Shown piece by piece: positions 33,395-44,879 of a stretch of DNA of 64,000 nt (its first letter is position 1; every line of letters starts with the position of its first letter). The stretch lies in assembly GCA_029582155.1 (NCBI GenBank), contig CM055896.1, positions 5,127,598-5,191,597 of the forward strand. Direction: 5' to 3'. Origin of the DNA: Panopea generosa (Eukaryota > Mollusca > Bivalvia > Adapedonta > Hiatellidae). Below the pieces are notes generated by a model. That model made no database searches. It worked only from the letters and a program-made list of their open reading frames with translations, and was not told where the DNA came from. Both the position numbers and the translations under genes were made by a program.

Positions 33395-33830
33395 ATTGTC
33401 GGTGGAGTCGACAAAACGCTCAACAGTCAAGTGGACAACTATCTCTAACAAAATTCTTCTCTGAAATACTTTTTTATATCTTTACCGAATTTCATTTACT
33501 TCATCCGTGTAACTTCTGGCAGATTTATTATTCAAGCTGGCCGCCACAGAGAAGCAAAATACTAGTATATAGAAATATTAATAAAAAATACCAAGTTTTG
33601 ATAAAAACACAAATTTTCTGTGCATTCAACACTGACATACATACGTCCCATCAGAGCAATAAGGCACCAGGTGTATATGAAATAAGAAGGCATTTGAGAC
33701 TTTAATGCACCAATGTGGCGCATTGGAAGGTGCTTTTTAGAATGGCTTTTATCGCCTCCTAATAATAATATCTAATAAAACTGCTGTTACTAAAAAGACA
33801 AAAACTGCAAACAAAATCTTCTCTCGATTT
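33395..33830. repeat. Duplicated segment, block A (paralogue at 57175-57605)
   Basis: GTCGACAAAACGCTCAACAG, CATACATACGTCCCATCAGA, GAAATAAGAAGGCATTTGAG and CTAATAATAATATCTAATAA are matched in order at 57188-57560. Non-coding. From 33831 to 34150 no gene is seen. Confidence 0.8.
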
Positions 33831-34159
33831 AATAATGTTCACCAACATTTATGAAAAGAATGTCCTCTTAAAATATCCAAGATGGCCGTCAGAGAAGCTC
33901 GACATTCGCATGAAGTTGTATTGGGAAATGTATTAAAATGGCAAAATACTAGTACCCTAAATGATTTGAATTATTTATTTTATTATCATTATTATAATAT
34001 TGTTGCGTGTATGGTCTCACTTCAGAACCTTAAATTTTTTACCATGTAAATTTTACATTACGAAAATTCCAACCATCATCTCATCTTAAACTCCCTTTTC
34101 AATGTTGAGACAATTTCATTAATGCAATGCGCCCCAATACTTATATTTGCTTACCTTTC

Positions 34160-34310
34160 GACGATCCGGTCATAGGCTCGAGTCCCACTCGGTCCAACAA
34201 TGCTTGTGGGAAAGTATGTCAGTTACTTGCTGAATGACGGTTGGTCTACTCAGGTTCAGTCTGATATCTGCCTGCACCACTAAAACTGGTTATGTAAATG
34301 TAACATGATA
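34160..34310 (+). mobile_element. SINE family B, 5'-truncated (block A)
   Basis: Starts within the head (GGCTCGAGTCCCACTCGGTC) and continues GTCAGTTACTTGCTGAATGA, CTCAGGTTCAGTCTG and CTGCACCACTAAAACTGG. Matches 57965-58090. Confidence 0.75.
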
Positions 34311-34350
34311 TATGTATATGGAATGATCAGTAGTTGCGCATGTCATTTTT

Positions 34351-34938
34351 GCGTTCCGGTTCGATGATTTTGACGACCGAGTTCCGGTTCAATGATTTTT
34401 GACCGAGTTTGAGACCTTTCTGAATTAAAGCTATTGTCCGTGTTTCTTCTCTTGAACCAACACTCGCATTTCAATGAAACTTGCTGGGAAGGATACGTGT
34501 GCAGTTTATGAATATCCCTTTTAGAGTTCTGTTCCGATAATTTCGGCTGAGAAACGGCCCTTTTATATGTTAAAATGAAGAATATTATCCTCGCTTCGTG
34601 TTGGATTTCGCTAAAACTTGCTGGGAAGGATCAATGTTCGTTTTGCGTTCCGGTTCGATGATTTTGACGACCGAGTTCCGGTTCAATGATTTTTGACCGA
34701 GTTTGAGACCTTTCTGAATTAAAGCTATTGTCCGTGTTTCTTCTCTTGAACCAACACTCGCATTTCAATGAAACTTGCTGGGAAGGATACGTGTGCAGTT
34801 TATGAATATCCCTTTTAGAGTTCTGTTCCGATAATTTCGGCTGAGAAACGGCCCTTTTATATGTTAAAATGAAGAATATTATCCTCGCTTCGTGTTGGAT
34901 TTCGCTAAAACTTGCTGGGAAGGATCAATGTTCGTTTT
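34351..34938. repeat. 294-bp tandem duplication, apparently identical copies
   Basis: 34351-34644 and 34645-34938 begin GCGTTCCGGTTCGATGATTT and read through GGCTGAGAAACGGCCC and CGCTTCGTGTTGGATTTCGC to CAATGTTCGTTTT. I found no difference on reading. A diverged third start follows at 34939 (GCGTCCCGGTTTGATG). One diverged copy is at 58126-58340. Internally the GAAACTTGCTGGGAAGGAT module occurs twice per unit. Confidence 0.9.
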
Positions 34939-36355
34939 GCGTCCCGGTTTGATGAGTTGAGGCCCTTTCCATTTTTGAAATTAAAACTAATGTTCGTGCT
35001 TAAGCCTTTTTCTCTTGAACTGACAATCGCAATTCAATGAAATTTGTTGGAAAATACCAGTACGAAATATAGTCGTGTATATATATCCCTTTTGCGCTCC
35101 GGTTCAATGCTTTTCGGCCGAGTTAAGGCACTTTTTAATCTTCGCATGGAGAATCTTACCAGCGCTTCTTCTTGAGCCGTCCTTTGGAATTGACTGAAAC
35201 TTGTTGAAAAGTCTATTTTGCATATATTTTTGTATTTTGGTTCTGTGATTTTTGCCATTTTACTTTTCTTAATACAAGGTTCGCACAGATATTTTCAACC
35301 TCTCAAATGAGAAGTGCTTATTTCTTTAAAAAAAAGCTCCTTGAATAGTGCTTATTTTTAATGTCAGTGGGAAAAGTGCTTGAAAATGAACAAAAATCAT
35401 TGAAAAGTGCTTGAAATTAAACGAGTTTGAATTTAGAAAACAGTAACGGAGAATATGAAATCGCCATTTATTTTACTCCGTGTTTTACTTTATGCAAGAG
35501 AATTTTGACAAATCTGTTTACCAGCAGTATTGTACATTGCAGCATGCTGGGAACCAGTGTGCACCTGTTCTAATTTTAAAAATAGATAGATGTGTTGTCA
35601 AAACAAACAATTGTAAAATTTAACGCAGTTGACAAGATTTTGCCCAACAAAAGGTTCCTTCTAGCCCATATACAATATTTTATATTTTAAGGAAATCTGA
35701 TTTTAGAACAATCATGTAACAGCTAGACAGGTCAAAATATATGAAAGGAAACATTTGCAAACCTGAACTTCAGCATTTGCAAATATTGTACAGATATATC
35801 TGTAGCTAAATAATCGCGTGACAAGCGACTATTTCATTACGTGATTATTTGGCGGGAGTCTATGCATATTCATTATTTTAATCTCTATTCTATATTATCA
35901 AATATTCAATGCAGGGGTTAATACTCTATACGAATAATTGTTCCTTGTCGGTCAGCTATTAAAAACTTGCATTTTTACAATAGATTGATTTTAAGGCGCA
36001 TGAATATACATTGGCATAGAGGCTATTTGTAATGAATATGCATGAGTCCAAGATGGCGGTAGACTGGTCCTCTGTGTACTACGAAATTTTGAATGGGTAC
36101 CATAATAGGAAATGGAACCAGATTAAGATGGCGGCGCCCTACTGTTCGGCATGCCTTTGACAGTTATCTTGTATTAATTACCTGGTCAGTCAAGTATAAC
36201 TTGTCAACCATAAGTGTTCCTTCTCTTGAGAAAGAACAATAAATAATTCTCCCATAAGCCGCGCAGAAAAAATGCCGATAATACCCTTTTGACAACCCCA
36301 AAATACAGAGAATAACATCAAATGCAATTTAGCAGCTGTTTTTGTTCTGAACTAG
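34939..36355. other. Non-coding stretch with repeat remnants and YY1-like motifs
   Basis: 34939-35250 is further degraded material of the tandem family. 35285-35440 carries several AAAAGTGCTTGAAAT-type phrases. Two CAAGATGGCGG/TAAGATGGCGGCGCC motifs lie at about 36050 and 36126, resembling YY1 sites. No coding exon follows that I can recognise. Confidence 0.4.
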
Positions 36356-37345
36356 TGAATGATCAATTCAATTCGATAACATTTTTCACAACTACTTAAG
36401 CTGCTTTCTGGTCAAAACACGGTTGTCAGACAGCTCTTATGCGCCTGATTGAGGAATGGAACATTTCACTTGACAGGGGAGATCATGTGGCAGCTATCCT
36501 TATGGACTTATCAAAGGCATTTGATTGTCTGCCACATGACCTCATCCTTCTCAAACTGGAAGCATACGGGATGTCTGAAAATGCATGTAAACTTGTACAC
36601 AGTTATCTTACAGATAGGAGACAATAAGTACAAATAGGACAAACCCACAGCACATGGCTTAAAACTAAGAAGGGGGTCTCTCAAGTTTACATCCTAGTTC
36701 CATATCTTCTACTTTGTCAACAATTCTTCACTGACAACTATGCAGATGACAACACATTGTCATTTCCCCATAAAAACACTTAAATTTTAAAAGACGTTCT
36801 AGAGTATGAGAGTAATATTCTTATAGATTGGTTCAATATTTACCAAATGCAGGCTAACCCTGATAAGTTTCAAGCTATAGCTGTTGGTAAAAAATCGCAT
36901 GCTACTATAACAACTTTTTATGTAGGTAATGTGGATGTTTCCGGCGATGGCTATGTTAAACACTTGGGTGTTAATGTCCTTTATCAGATTAAATTTTAAT
37001 TACTGTCCTCTAGTCTGGCGTTTCTGTAGCAAAACAAACACTGAAAAAATAGAAAAACTTCAGCACAGAGCCCTCAAGGTAACATTTAATGATTTTTCTT
37101 CTAGTTATGATACCCTATTATGTAGAGTCAATATGGCAACCCTACAGCTCAGTAGAATCAGAGGCATTACATTGGAAACAATTAAATGCCTATACAAACT
37201 ATCTCCACCATATTTGCATCATCTTGTCAAATTAAAAAATTCTAGATATTCTTCCAGGTATGAAAATTGCGCAGAAATTCCAACTGTCAAAACTGCTATG
37301 TATGGTAAGAGATCATTTGGGTTCGAGGCGGTTCAAGTTTGTCAA
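36356..37345 (+). pseudogene. Non-LTR retrotransposon reverse transcriptase fragment, copy A
   Basis: Pieces of one RT/C-terminal ORF in several frames: HGCQTALMRLIEEWN, LSKAFDCLPHDLILLKLEAY (motif A, catalytic Asp in KAFD), NYADDNTLSF (YADD at 36739-36750), QANPDKFQAIAVGKKSH, then FNYCPLVWRFCSKTN...KLQHRALKVTFND near the C-terminus. The pattern fits the CR1/Jockey-like group of LINEs. Frameshifts, a loss of about 75 bp before YADD and another of about 130 bp near 36980 (relative to copy B), absent endonuclease and lost C-terminus show it is dead. It joins the module at 37346 abruptly at GTTCGAGGCGG. Confidence 0.85.
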
Positions 37346-38458
37346 TAGTGGTGTGAGACGTTCATCATGGTCATGATCACTATCGTCGTCGTCGTCGACG
37401 TCCGATCGACATAATCATCATCATCATCAGCAGCAGCAGCAATATAAGCTGTAGCAGCATTAGCATCATCATCATTATCATTAATAATATCATTATTATT
37501 ATTATTATTATCATCATTATTGTTTTCATTATTATTATCATTATTTTTACCATTAGTATTATCATTATTCTTCTTCTTATTATCATTATTATTATCATTA
37601 TTATAATTATTATTATTGTTACGCATTATATGAACAGTACTGGTTTTTCTTTGGAAAAAAATATGCAAAACAAATATTAATGAAAATAAACAACATTCAT
37701 TGTAGCTCAGGTACTGTCCGTGTATTTAAGAATATTAGGTAATTATGCATTAGCTATGCATTGACTATGAAAATAAATCTCCACTTTTGTTTGTTTTGCT
37801 TCGTAAAACATCATACATGCAATGTACGTTATTTTTATTGCGCATTTACTAACATCAAATGTGTATTTAATGACTACATTGTTAGATATGTGTGCAATTG
37901 GTTACATATTTACTAATGCGTCGTGCATATTTGATTGACAGCTCAATCATGTTCACGATAGTATGATGATCTATAATTATTACAATGAGATAATGTCATA
38001 ACCCTGGCACGTGAGTGTGTCAGCCAATCGTATCACTGGGATCCGCCCGCATTACAATGAGCTAAATACCTCACGGATATTGACTTTCCTGTCCTGTCTA
38101 AAAACATTTAGTTGTGTTGGATTTGTTATAAAGTTTTCATGTTTTAAAGAAAAAAATATACTTTTACGGAAAACTGATTTATTTGGAATAGGAAATACAG
38201 AAAAGTAAGTAGCTTTTTTGCATTATTAATATTTTTGTTGATTTTTATTAGTATTATTACTACCGTTTTTTTTACAATTTTTAGAGAAGTAAAAAACATT
38301 TTGAATATTTTTTATCATGATTCATTTGATTTAATTACGGAAGAAAACACCATTACATGTCGTGTTGTTGTAAAACGTATATATAATTTATTCAGACAAG
38401 GACCTGCTTCCGCCATTTTTGTTTCTTTCAAGTGAGCACTTTTAAGCATAAAACTACA
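37346..38458. repeat. 1.1-kb duplicated module, block A (paralogue at 62769-64000)
   Basis: Begins AATAGTGGTGTGAGACGTTC, then an ATC/ATT-rich microsatellite (37380-37620), TGAACAGTACTGGTTTTTC, TTGCTTCGTAAAACATCATA, CCCTGGCACGTGAGTGTGT, CTCACGGATATTGAC and ACAAGGACCTGCTTCCGCCA, ending AAGCATAAAACT. Non-coding; open stretches arise from trinucleotide repeats. The class is unknown; it could be a non-autonomous element because copy B sits in different flanking sequence at its left end. Confidence 0.82.
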
Positions 38459-38710
38459 TTTGGGATATTAAATTGCATTAACCATAAGTATAAGTTATGC
38501 CTGAATTACAAATCCAATACACGATAATATTAAATTACCCCCTTAAAATACATTGAAGAACAACTCATGAAAAAATTACTTTGCGCTTATTATTTTAAGA
38601 ATATAAATAGCTAGTACAACTTTCTCCGTCGGCGTGTTCGTTGGCTCCTGACACGATATACGTGGACTTGACGATACGGTATAGGTTAATATAGAAGCAT
38701 AGGAATATTG

Positions 38711-38970
38711 GTTGGTCCCGGATTCTTATTCATTACCCCGCCCTTGTTTTGCCCGAGTCCCAGATTCTTATTCATTACCCCGCCCGTGTTTTGCCCGAGT
38801 CCCGGACTCTTATTCCTTACCTCGCCCATGTTTTGCCCGAGTCCCGGATTCTTATTCATTACCCCGCCCGTGTTTTGCCCGAGTCCCGGATTCTTATTCA
38901 TTACCTCGCCCTTGTTTTGCCCGAGTCCATGATTTTTATTCATCACCGCGCCATTGTTTTGCCCGTGTCT
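38711..38970. repeat. 42-bp minisatellite, six units
   Basis: The unit is CCGGATTCTTATTCATTACC + CCGCCCGTGTTTTGCCCGAG + TC. Since 42 is divisible by 3 and the unit lacks stops, the plus strand is open in all three frames and the minus strand in one, giving periodic peptides such as PGFLFITPPVFCPS. This is a property of the repeat, not evidence of a gene. Confidence 0.93.
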
Positions 38971-39599
38971 GCTATAATTTTATTAACCAATGTATTGAAT
39001 ATCTAATTATTTCTTAATGTCGAAAACCCGTAAATGAACGTCGTATTTGTATGTAGGTTTAAGTTGTTTACACATTTATGTAAACCGTTAAGAAAACATT
39101 GAGAGAAAAATCGCATAAGTTTGTTTTTGACAATAGTGTTTTATCCGGCTTGAAATAAGAAATGAGACTTAAAATTGTGAATGTTTACCTTTGGTATAAA
39201 TGTGCATATCGCCTGGTTGCTCACAAAACAATCAAATCATGAAACACTTTTGAAATTCCTATAGTATTTATATATAAAAGTGGCAAAATGAAACTCCAAA
39301 ATATTTTACCTAAAACATTTTTTTAAATGCTTTACACAAACAATCACAATGACCGAATAAAACGGAATTGTGTTATTTGCATGCATACTGTGCTACTATC
39401 AAGTTATCCAGACAACATATTTAGTGGATAACATAACATATGTATACTGAAATTCCCAGAAATATGTCCAATTTATGGTGTGGTATAACCTACACATTGT
39501 GAGTGATGTTTGTTTGAAGTTTATCAATATAAAGAAACGCAAAAAAATCCATAATTTCTACAAATACACACTCTCTGTTTTACAAGCAGTGTTCCATTT
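38971..39599. other. Non-coding AT-rich stretch
   Basis: Nothing recognised. Confidence 0.4.
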
Positions 39600-39935
39600 T
39601 GCAACACCATCCCAACCACATCCATCACCAATAACAACACCAATACCACCAACAACAACAGCAACACCACTAACAACAACAACAATAACAATAACAAATT
39701 CAATAGCACTATCAACAACAGCAAATGCAATAGCAGCAGCACCACCACCAACAAAAACGACAACAATAACACAAACAACAACAAATGCAAAGCATTATCT
39801 ACAGCAGCAAAAACAACAGCAACAATATTAACACCACCGCACCATCATCACCACCACCCCCAATAACAATCACCACACCACGACCAAGAACAGCAATAAC
39901 AACAACAAATACAACAACAATTTCTACAGCAGCCA

Positions 39936-39971
<36 letters not shown>

Positions 39972-40020
39972 CTACTAACATTTCAACGACAATAGCAACC
40001 AAAACAGATGCAAAAAACAA
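39600..40020. repeat. AAC/ACC/CAG trinucleotide-type low-complexity block
   Basis: About 420 bp composed almost only of A and C on this strand, in AAC, ACC, CAG and AAT mixtures, with a pure AAC run at 39936-39970. Open stretches of both strands are compositional. Confidence 0.92.
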
Positions 40021-40329
40021 ACATAAATCTTAGTGACCGTTAACTATACTGATGTACTAATTCCGTCTAACCTATTATAATAACAACTACGTGACATCTA
40101 CAAGCGTTCACCTCCATTCAGCGGCCCCTGACTTGTGACTTGTACCTTGGGTAGTTTACATACAGCTGTTCGATAGATTTTAATTTAAGAAACACGGGAA
40201 TGTGTTTAAATCGGGACAACGCCTTTATATGTTAATACGAAATAAAAACAAGCTGGACACCATATAACACGTTTTTAACTGTCCGTCATAGCCTTCTATC
40301 CTCCAATGAATATATAAAAGCATACTTTT

Positions 40330-41345
40330 TAAAATAAGGGGACTGGTCCTCTTTACAAAATCTGATGAATGTCAATTTTAAAGAAATCACCTAAGACTGT
40401 TAAGTACATCAACTTCTAAAAGAGTGAACCAGTCTCCACATTCACTTTCAAACAAAAAAATATAAACATCAAGATTTGGAGACAAATATACAAACACAAG
40501 CAATAGCATTGTTTTCAAAATGAGAGGACTGGTCCCCTCTTCAAAATCTGGTGTAAAAGTAAATTTGAAAGAAATCACTCGAACAGTTAGTTACATCAGC
40601 TTCTAAAAGGGGGGATCAGAAACATAATTTATTAAATATATTTTTAAAAAGAGGGCACTTATGCCCTCTTTCGCTCAAAAGTAACAACAAAAGTATATTA
40701 ATATCATGTTTTAAAAAACCTACTGTAACAAAGCATTTAAATCATTATTTTCAAAAGATGGGACTCAGAAACATTCAAAGTAATCCGAAATCTGATAACA
40801 TGTCTGTTTTTAAAGAAACATCGGCTGAATTATGTCATCAAAGTATAAAAGAGAAGAAGGTCCACTCTTTCCAGTCTTGAAAAAAAGTGTATCAAATCAT
40901 TACCATCATAATTGTTTTCAGAAACAGTGGTCTGGTCCGCTCTTAATGTATTCTGGTAGAATTGTCACATCTGAATTCCGCAACTAACAACTGATCGGTA
41001 GATGGATATTTGAATACCCTACTAGCCAACTGCCAACTACCTACTATTCACACATTGGTAATAACCATCGATTTTAATTAAGGGGAACAGTCTCTTCTCT
41101 TTTTTTCCAAAAAAACATATGTAGGTTAGCATTGTTCATAGTTTTTAATGTAATACTAACACAAGCAGTTTCCTCTTTCACTTACTATGTAAAAATTGTA
41201 TGGAAAACTATATCACAGCAATTACAACATTATTTCAAAAAAGAAGGGATTGGTCCCTTAATTCACTAGAATGAAGTTTTATACCAGTACAATGTCCCTT
41301 TTTCTGAAGAAAATAATAGGAAATCTTCTAAGAAACAAGTAAGAA
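40330..41345. repeat. Degenerate tandem array, 160-225 bp spacing
   Basis: A recurrent module 'TTTTcAAAAt.agGGGACTGGTCCcCTCTT' with a following AAATCTGGT...AAAGAAATCAC...CATCAGCTTCTAAAAG half occurs near 40330, 40515, 40740, 40915, 41075 and 41232. Copies one and two are clearly alike; later ones keep mainly the GGACTGGTCC core. Not coding. Confidence 0.7.
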
Positions 41346-41754
41346 GTACTTATATATATATAGTACAATAGTTTTATATTTGGAAACTGGACTATGTCTG
41401 ATATTTTACATTTTGTCACTGTACCGTTTCGATAATATCATGCTTCACGAAGCAAAGACGAGTTTGAATTGTCAATATTTACTGTACAGTAAACATGAAT
41501 AACCACTGTTGAGTTCAAGTGCTTAGTTCCAGACTCCAATAGTATGTATTCACTCTGTACCATCCAAAAGATCATCTACGTATTTTGCTGCAATATGTGT
41601 GCAACATCGTAATGTCCTCTTGTATAGGTGTGTATGGCAGTTATACAGCTATTATATTTCGTCTATGCGCATACATTTATATGTCCTGAAATGTTAAAAT
41701 ACGAATCAAAATTATTAATGTATCTATTATTTATATGGTCCACGTTTTAGAGAG

Positions 41755-42085
41755 TAGATGTTCAAATAGCATCAGAATTAATAACAACAGCAGAAAGCAG
41801 CAGCAAACAAGAAAGCTATTAAAAATCATCATAATTATAACAGTAGCATCAACAGCAAACAGAGTAGCTGTTCAATTATCACCATAATTAATAACAGCAA
41901 CAGCAAACACGGAACCTGTTCAAATATCATCATAATTAATAACAGCAGCAGCAACAGCAAACAGAGTAGCTGTTGAAGTAGTGTCCCTAATTATAAATAG
42001 CATCAGCAACAGAGTAGCTGTTCAAATAGTATCATAATTAACAGCAGCAACAGAGTAATTTTTTCAAATTTTATCATAATTGATA
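41755..42085. repeat. Tandem repeat of about 55 bp with CAG/AAC content
   Basis: The module CAGAGTAGCTGTTCAAATA + TCATCATAATTAATAACAGC recurs about six times with variable CAG/CAA inserts. Confidence 0.85.
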
Positions 42086-44524
42086 ACAGAAGTTGTAACA
42101 GAGTTTTCCTTAAGAGTTTCGTTATTTTCCATTCCGAATGCATACGCAAACCCTTTACTTGTTGTGAAAGAACAGAACCATAACATTATTGTACTATACG
42201 AGATGTTACCCGCTGGAGCAGGTTATGATAACAATGACATTAACGTTGATTCTGTATTTCAACATATTCTTCGAAAGACTGAAACTATAATATTTTTGAT
42301 AAAAATATGTAACGGTTTAAATTATGAATCGCGTTACAAATGACTATATAGTATCACTTTAAAACAGAATACGAGTGCTTGTCAAGGATTGACACGAATA
42401 ATTACATAATTAAAATGTATCATAAAGTCCCGAAAATATAATTATTTTTATTATTAAGTTGTTTTCAGCGCACATTTGTGCAAATTATCATTTTAAACGA
42501 CATCTCCGTTGAAGCCAGTTTTTACTGGTTTTTTTTCTGAATTATTACCAAACAATTATAGTTAAAATTCATCAGGTGGTCTTTCTAACCCAATATTGGC
42601 ATCCAGTTGGTGTATTACTCCCGAATATAAACCAGGCATTAATTCAATATTCTAAACCTATGGAAACATAATAGTTACAATAGTTTGGGATCTCAGACCC
42701 CATCTAGAGTTATACTATATTAACGAAAAATGACAAATATAAATACTATACTGTGGTATATAAATTAAAGAATCCTATTTTTTTAAACATATAATAGGCA
42801 GTTTTTATTTGTATTTGTGAAATGTCTGTATCTTTTCGGCATAAGTAAGAGTTTAACAATTTTTAGTTCCATTCTAAGAAGCATGGATAGTATATTTACT
42901 TCTATTAATATTGCCCTATTTAAGATATATCGTTACATGTTTTGAAGATGAAGCTCCTTGCACGATATGGGTTTCATTTTCATTTTTGTACACCATGTTG
43001 TTTAATTTATTCATGTGTTTATGAAAATATTAAACATTTGTTATTTCTCTTTGTCTTTATCGCTATTTTCTTAATTGTAAATATGTTACTTGAAAATAAA
43101 CTTTTACCTCGGACATGTGATACTATTTGATTACATGATCCATTATATTGAACTCGAGTAAAGTAACCTAGAAAAGTAAGTGGATTCGGTTTTTCTGAGT
43201 TTGTACATGATGGGCAATACATAAATAACAGCTCTCCCACACGATCCCTGGCTTAAGCAGTATCGTATTTACTTATTTCATTGAGTGTGTTCAGTTGTTC
43301 TTAAACAAAAAATGATACCAACACAATCAACATATGGGTTTAAATTTACGATCACTTCACTGTTTTGTAAGCTAAACAAAGTATCACAATTAAGAATTTT
43401 AGGTTTGATAAAACATTTGACATTGAATGAAGATAATTGTTACAGAAAGGAAAATGAAACGAGAAATACATGTTTTATTATGTTTTAACCTCTTCAGTAT
43501 GGACTTTCCTTTATTTGCAATTTGTGAATCTCAAGTCAAGAATATATAACCAAGCTCAACGTTTTAATTATTCAGTTTCATTTTCCCGAAATCTGAGTTT
43601 CGCTTCCAACAGTATCACAATAATTGTCTACTTTTTATGCTAAAACAATAAATTTTAATAGCAAAAAATAGATTAAAAAGTATATTTCTACTCATTGCTA
43701 TAATGTCCTAATCCTTGGAAACGGTCATAATTTGTGTATAAAATTGCCAAAAAAAATCTGATTACCAAAATATATTAAGAAGTTTTGAAATGTATTTTAA
43801 GAAGAGATCTCTAATTTAGAATGTGGAGAAACTCATGCATACACATTAAGATAATTTCAATTAGAACGAGTGATTACAAGAAGAGAAAAAGTTATTTTCT
43901 AGACAATAAGCTTGAATGAGCGTACACCTTGAAGATAGTTTCTCCTCTGGTGTATGTGTCTTTGGTGCGTTCTAATGGCAATTTCAGACATGATTTTTTG
44001 TAAGAGAAAATTTCTCCTTTATATCATGTCGTGTTTGTAGGTATCGAACAGGTGCAAAAACAAACTTCTCTTTTGTTGCTAGCGAGAAATTTCTTGTTTT
44101 CTTATGCAAACGAAACATTTCACTTGTTCTGCATATTTTTTCCGATTGCAACGAGATTATCATAGAAGAGAAATTTTCTCTTCTAGGAGTGCCTTGCTTT
44201 TTACATATTATTCTGAAGAGAAGTTTCTTTTCTACTTGACAGTTATGAAAGATTCATCCTTTCAAACGCGTGCATTTGAACCAAATTTCCAGAACAGAAA
44301 ATTTATCTTGTAAAATATTGCATGACAATAGCGTATATCTTAAAAATATGTCACTTTATTGGTCTCATTCGAACTTAAAGTCCAATTCAGCTCATTTGTA
44401 GAGGTAAAACACTCTTTTGGATTTTCTCTTTTTATTTTGGAGCGCATTCTTTGTTAACACAATTCTTTGGTCACAATTTTCATATCATAAAACGCTTCTC
44501 ATTGTAAAAACATTTTTTACTTTC
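42086..44524. other. AT-rich stretch with AGAGAAATTTCTC-type short palindromes
   Basis: No gene recognised. 43870-44300 contains five or more short palindromic GAGAAA(A)TTTCTC-like motifs at irregular spacing and a small inverted pair (ATTTCAATTAGAACGAG near 43856 and GCGTTCTAATGGCAATTTC near 43967), suggestive of a decayed MITE. Confidence 0.4.
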
Positions 44525-44879
44525 TATAGCACAGACTTCTTACAGAAGCGTTCAGTGACTGTATGACCAGATGGACAAAAGCACTTGAACAGTTGACCCG
44601 CTAGAATGAAAGAAAATGGCGTACATCATTTTCTTCGTACTGGTTGTTCTATTGGCAATATATGGTCGTGCTTGATCTTTTCGTTTCCATTGCTTGTTTC
44701 CAGTTCTTTGTGGCAGACAGTTTCCCAGCTTTAAAAGCTTGAACCAACCTAAATACTGTGTACATAGAAATGGACTGAGATCCATATATATCACACAGCT
44801 CATCAAATATTTGCTTTGCATTTATACAAAGCTTAATGTGGCATTTTATATAGCCACGAATTTCAGTCTTTCCGTCCAT
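44525..44879 (-). pseudogene. Mariner-like transposase remnant with internal deletion
   Basis: The start at 44879 opens MDGKTEIRGYIKCHIKLCIN, then KQIFDELCDIYGSQSISMYT and VFRLVQAFKAGKLSATKN, which fit the N-terminal helix-turn-helix DNA-binding region of mariner transposases. After about 60 residues the frame changes and the sequence jumps to NKQWKRKDQARPYIANRTTS and MMYAIFFHSSGSTVQV, normally found over 100 residues later, just past the first catalytic Asp. The first Asp is deleted and the later DD34D part is absent, so it cannot be catalytically active. No convincing TIRs were found. Confidence 0.82.

Noticed and set aside
37342-37668. Asn/Asp-rich minus-strand protein (also 62765-63148)
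   Set aside because: It is the translation of an ATC/ATT microsatellite present in both duplicated modules.
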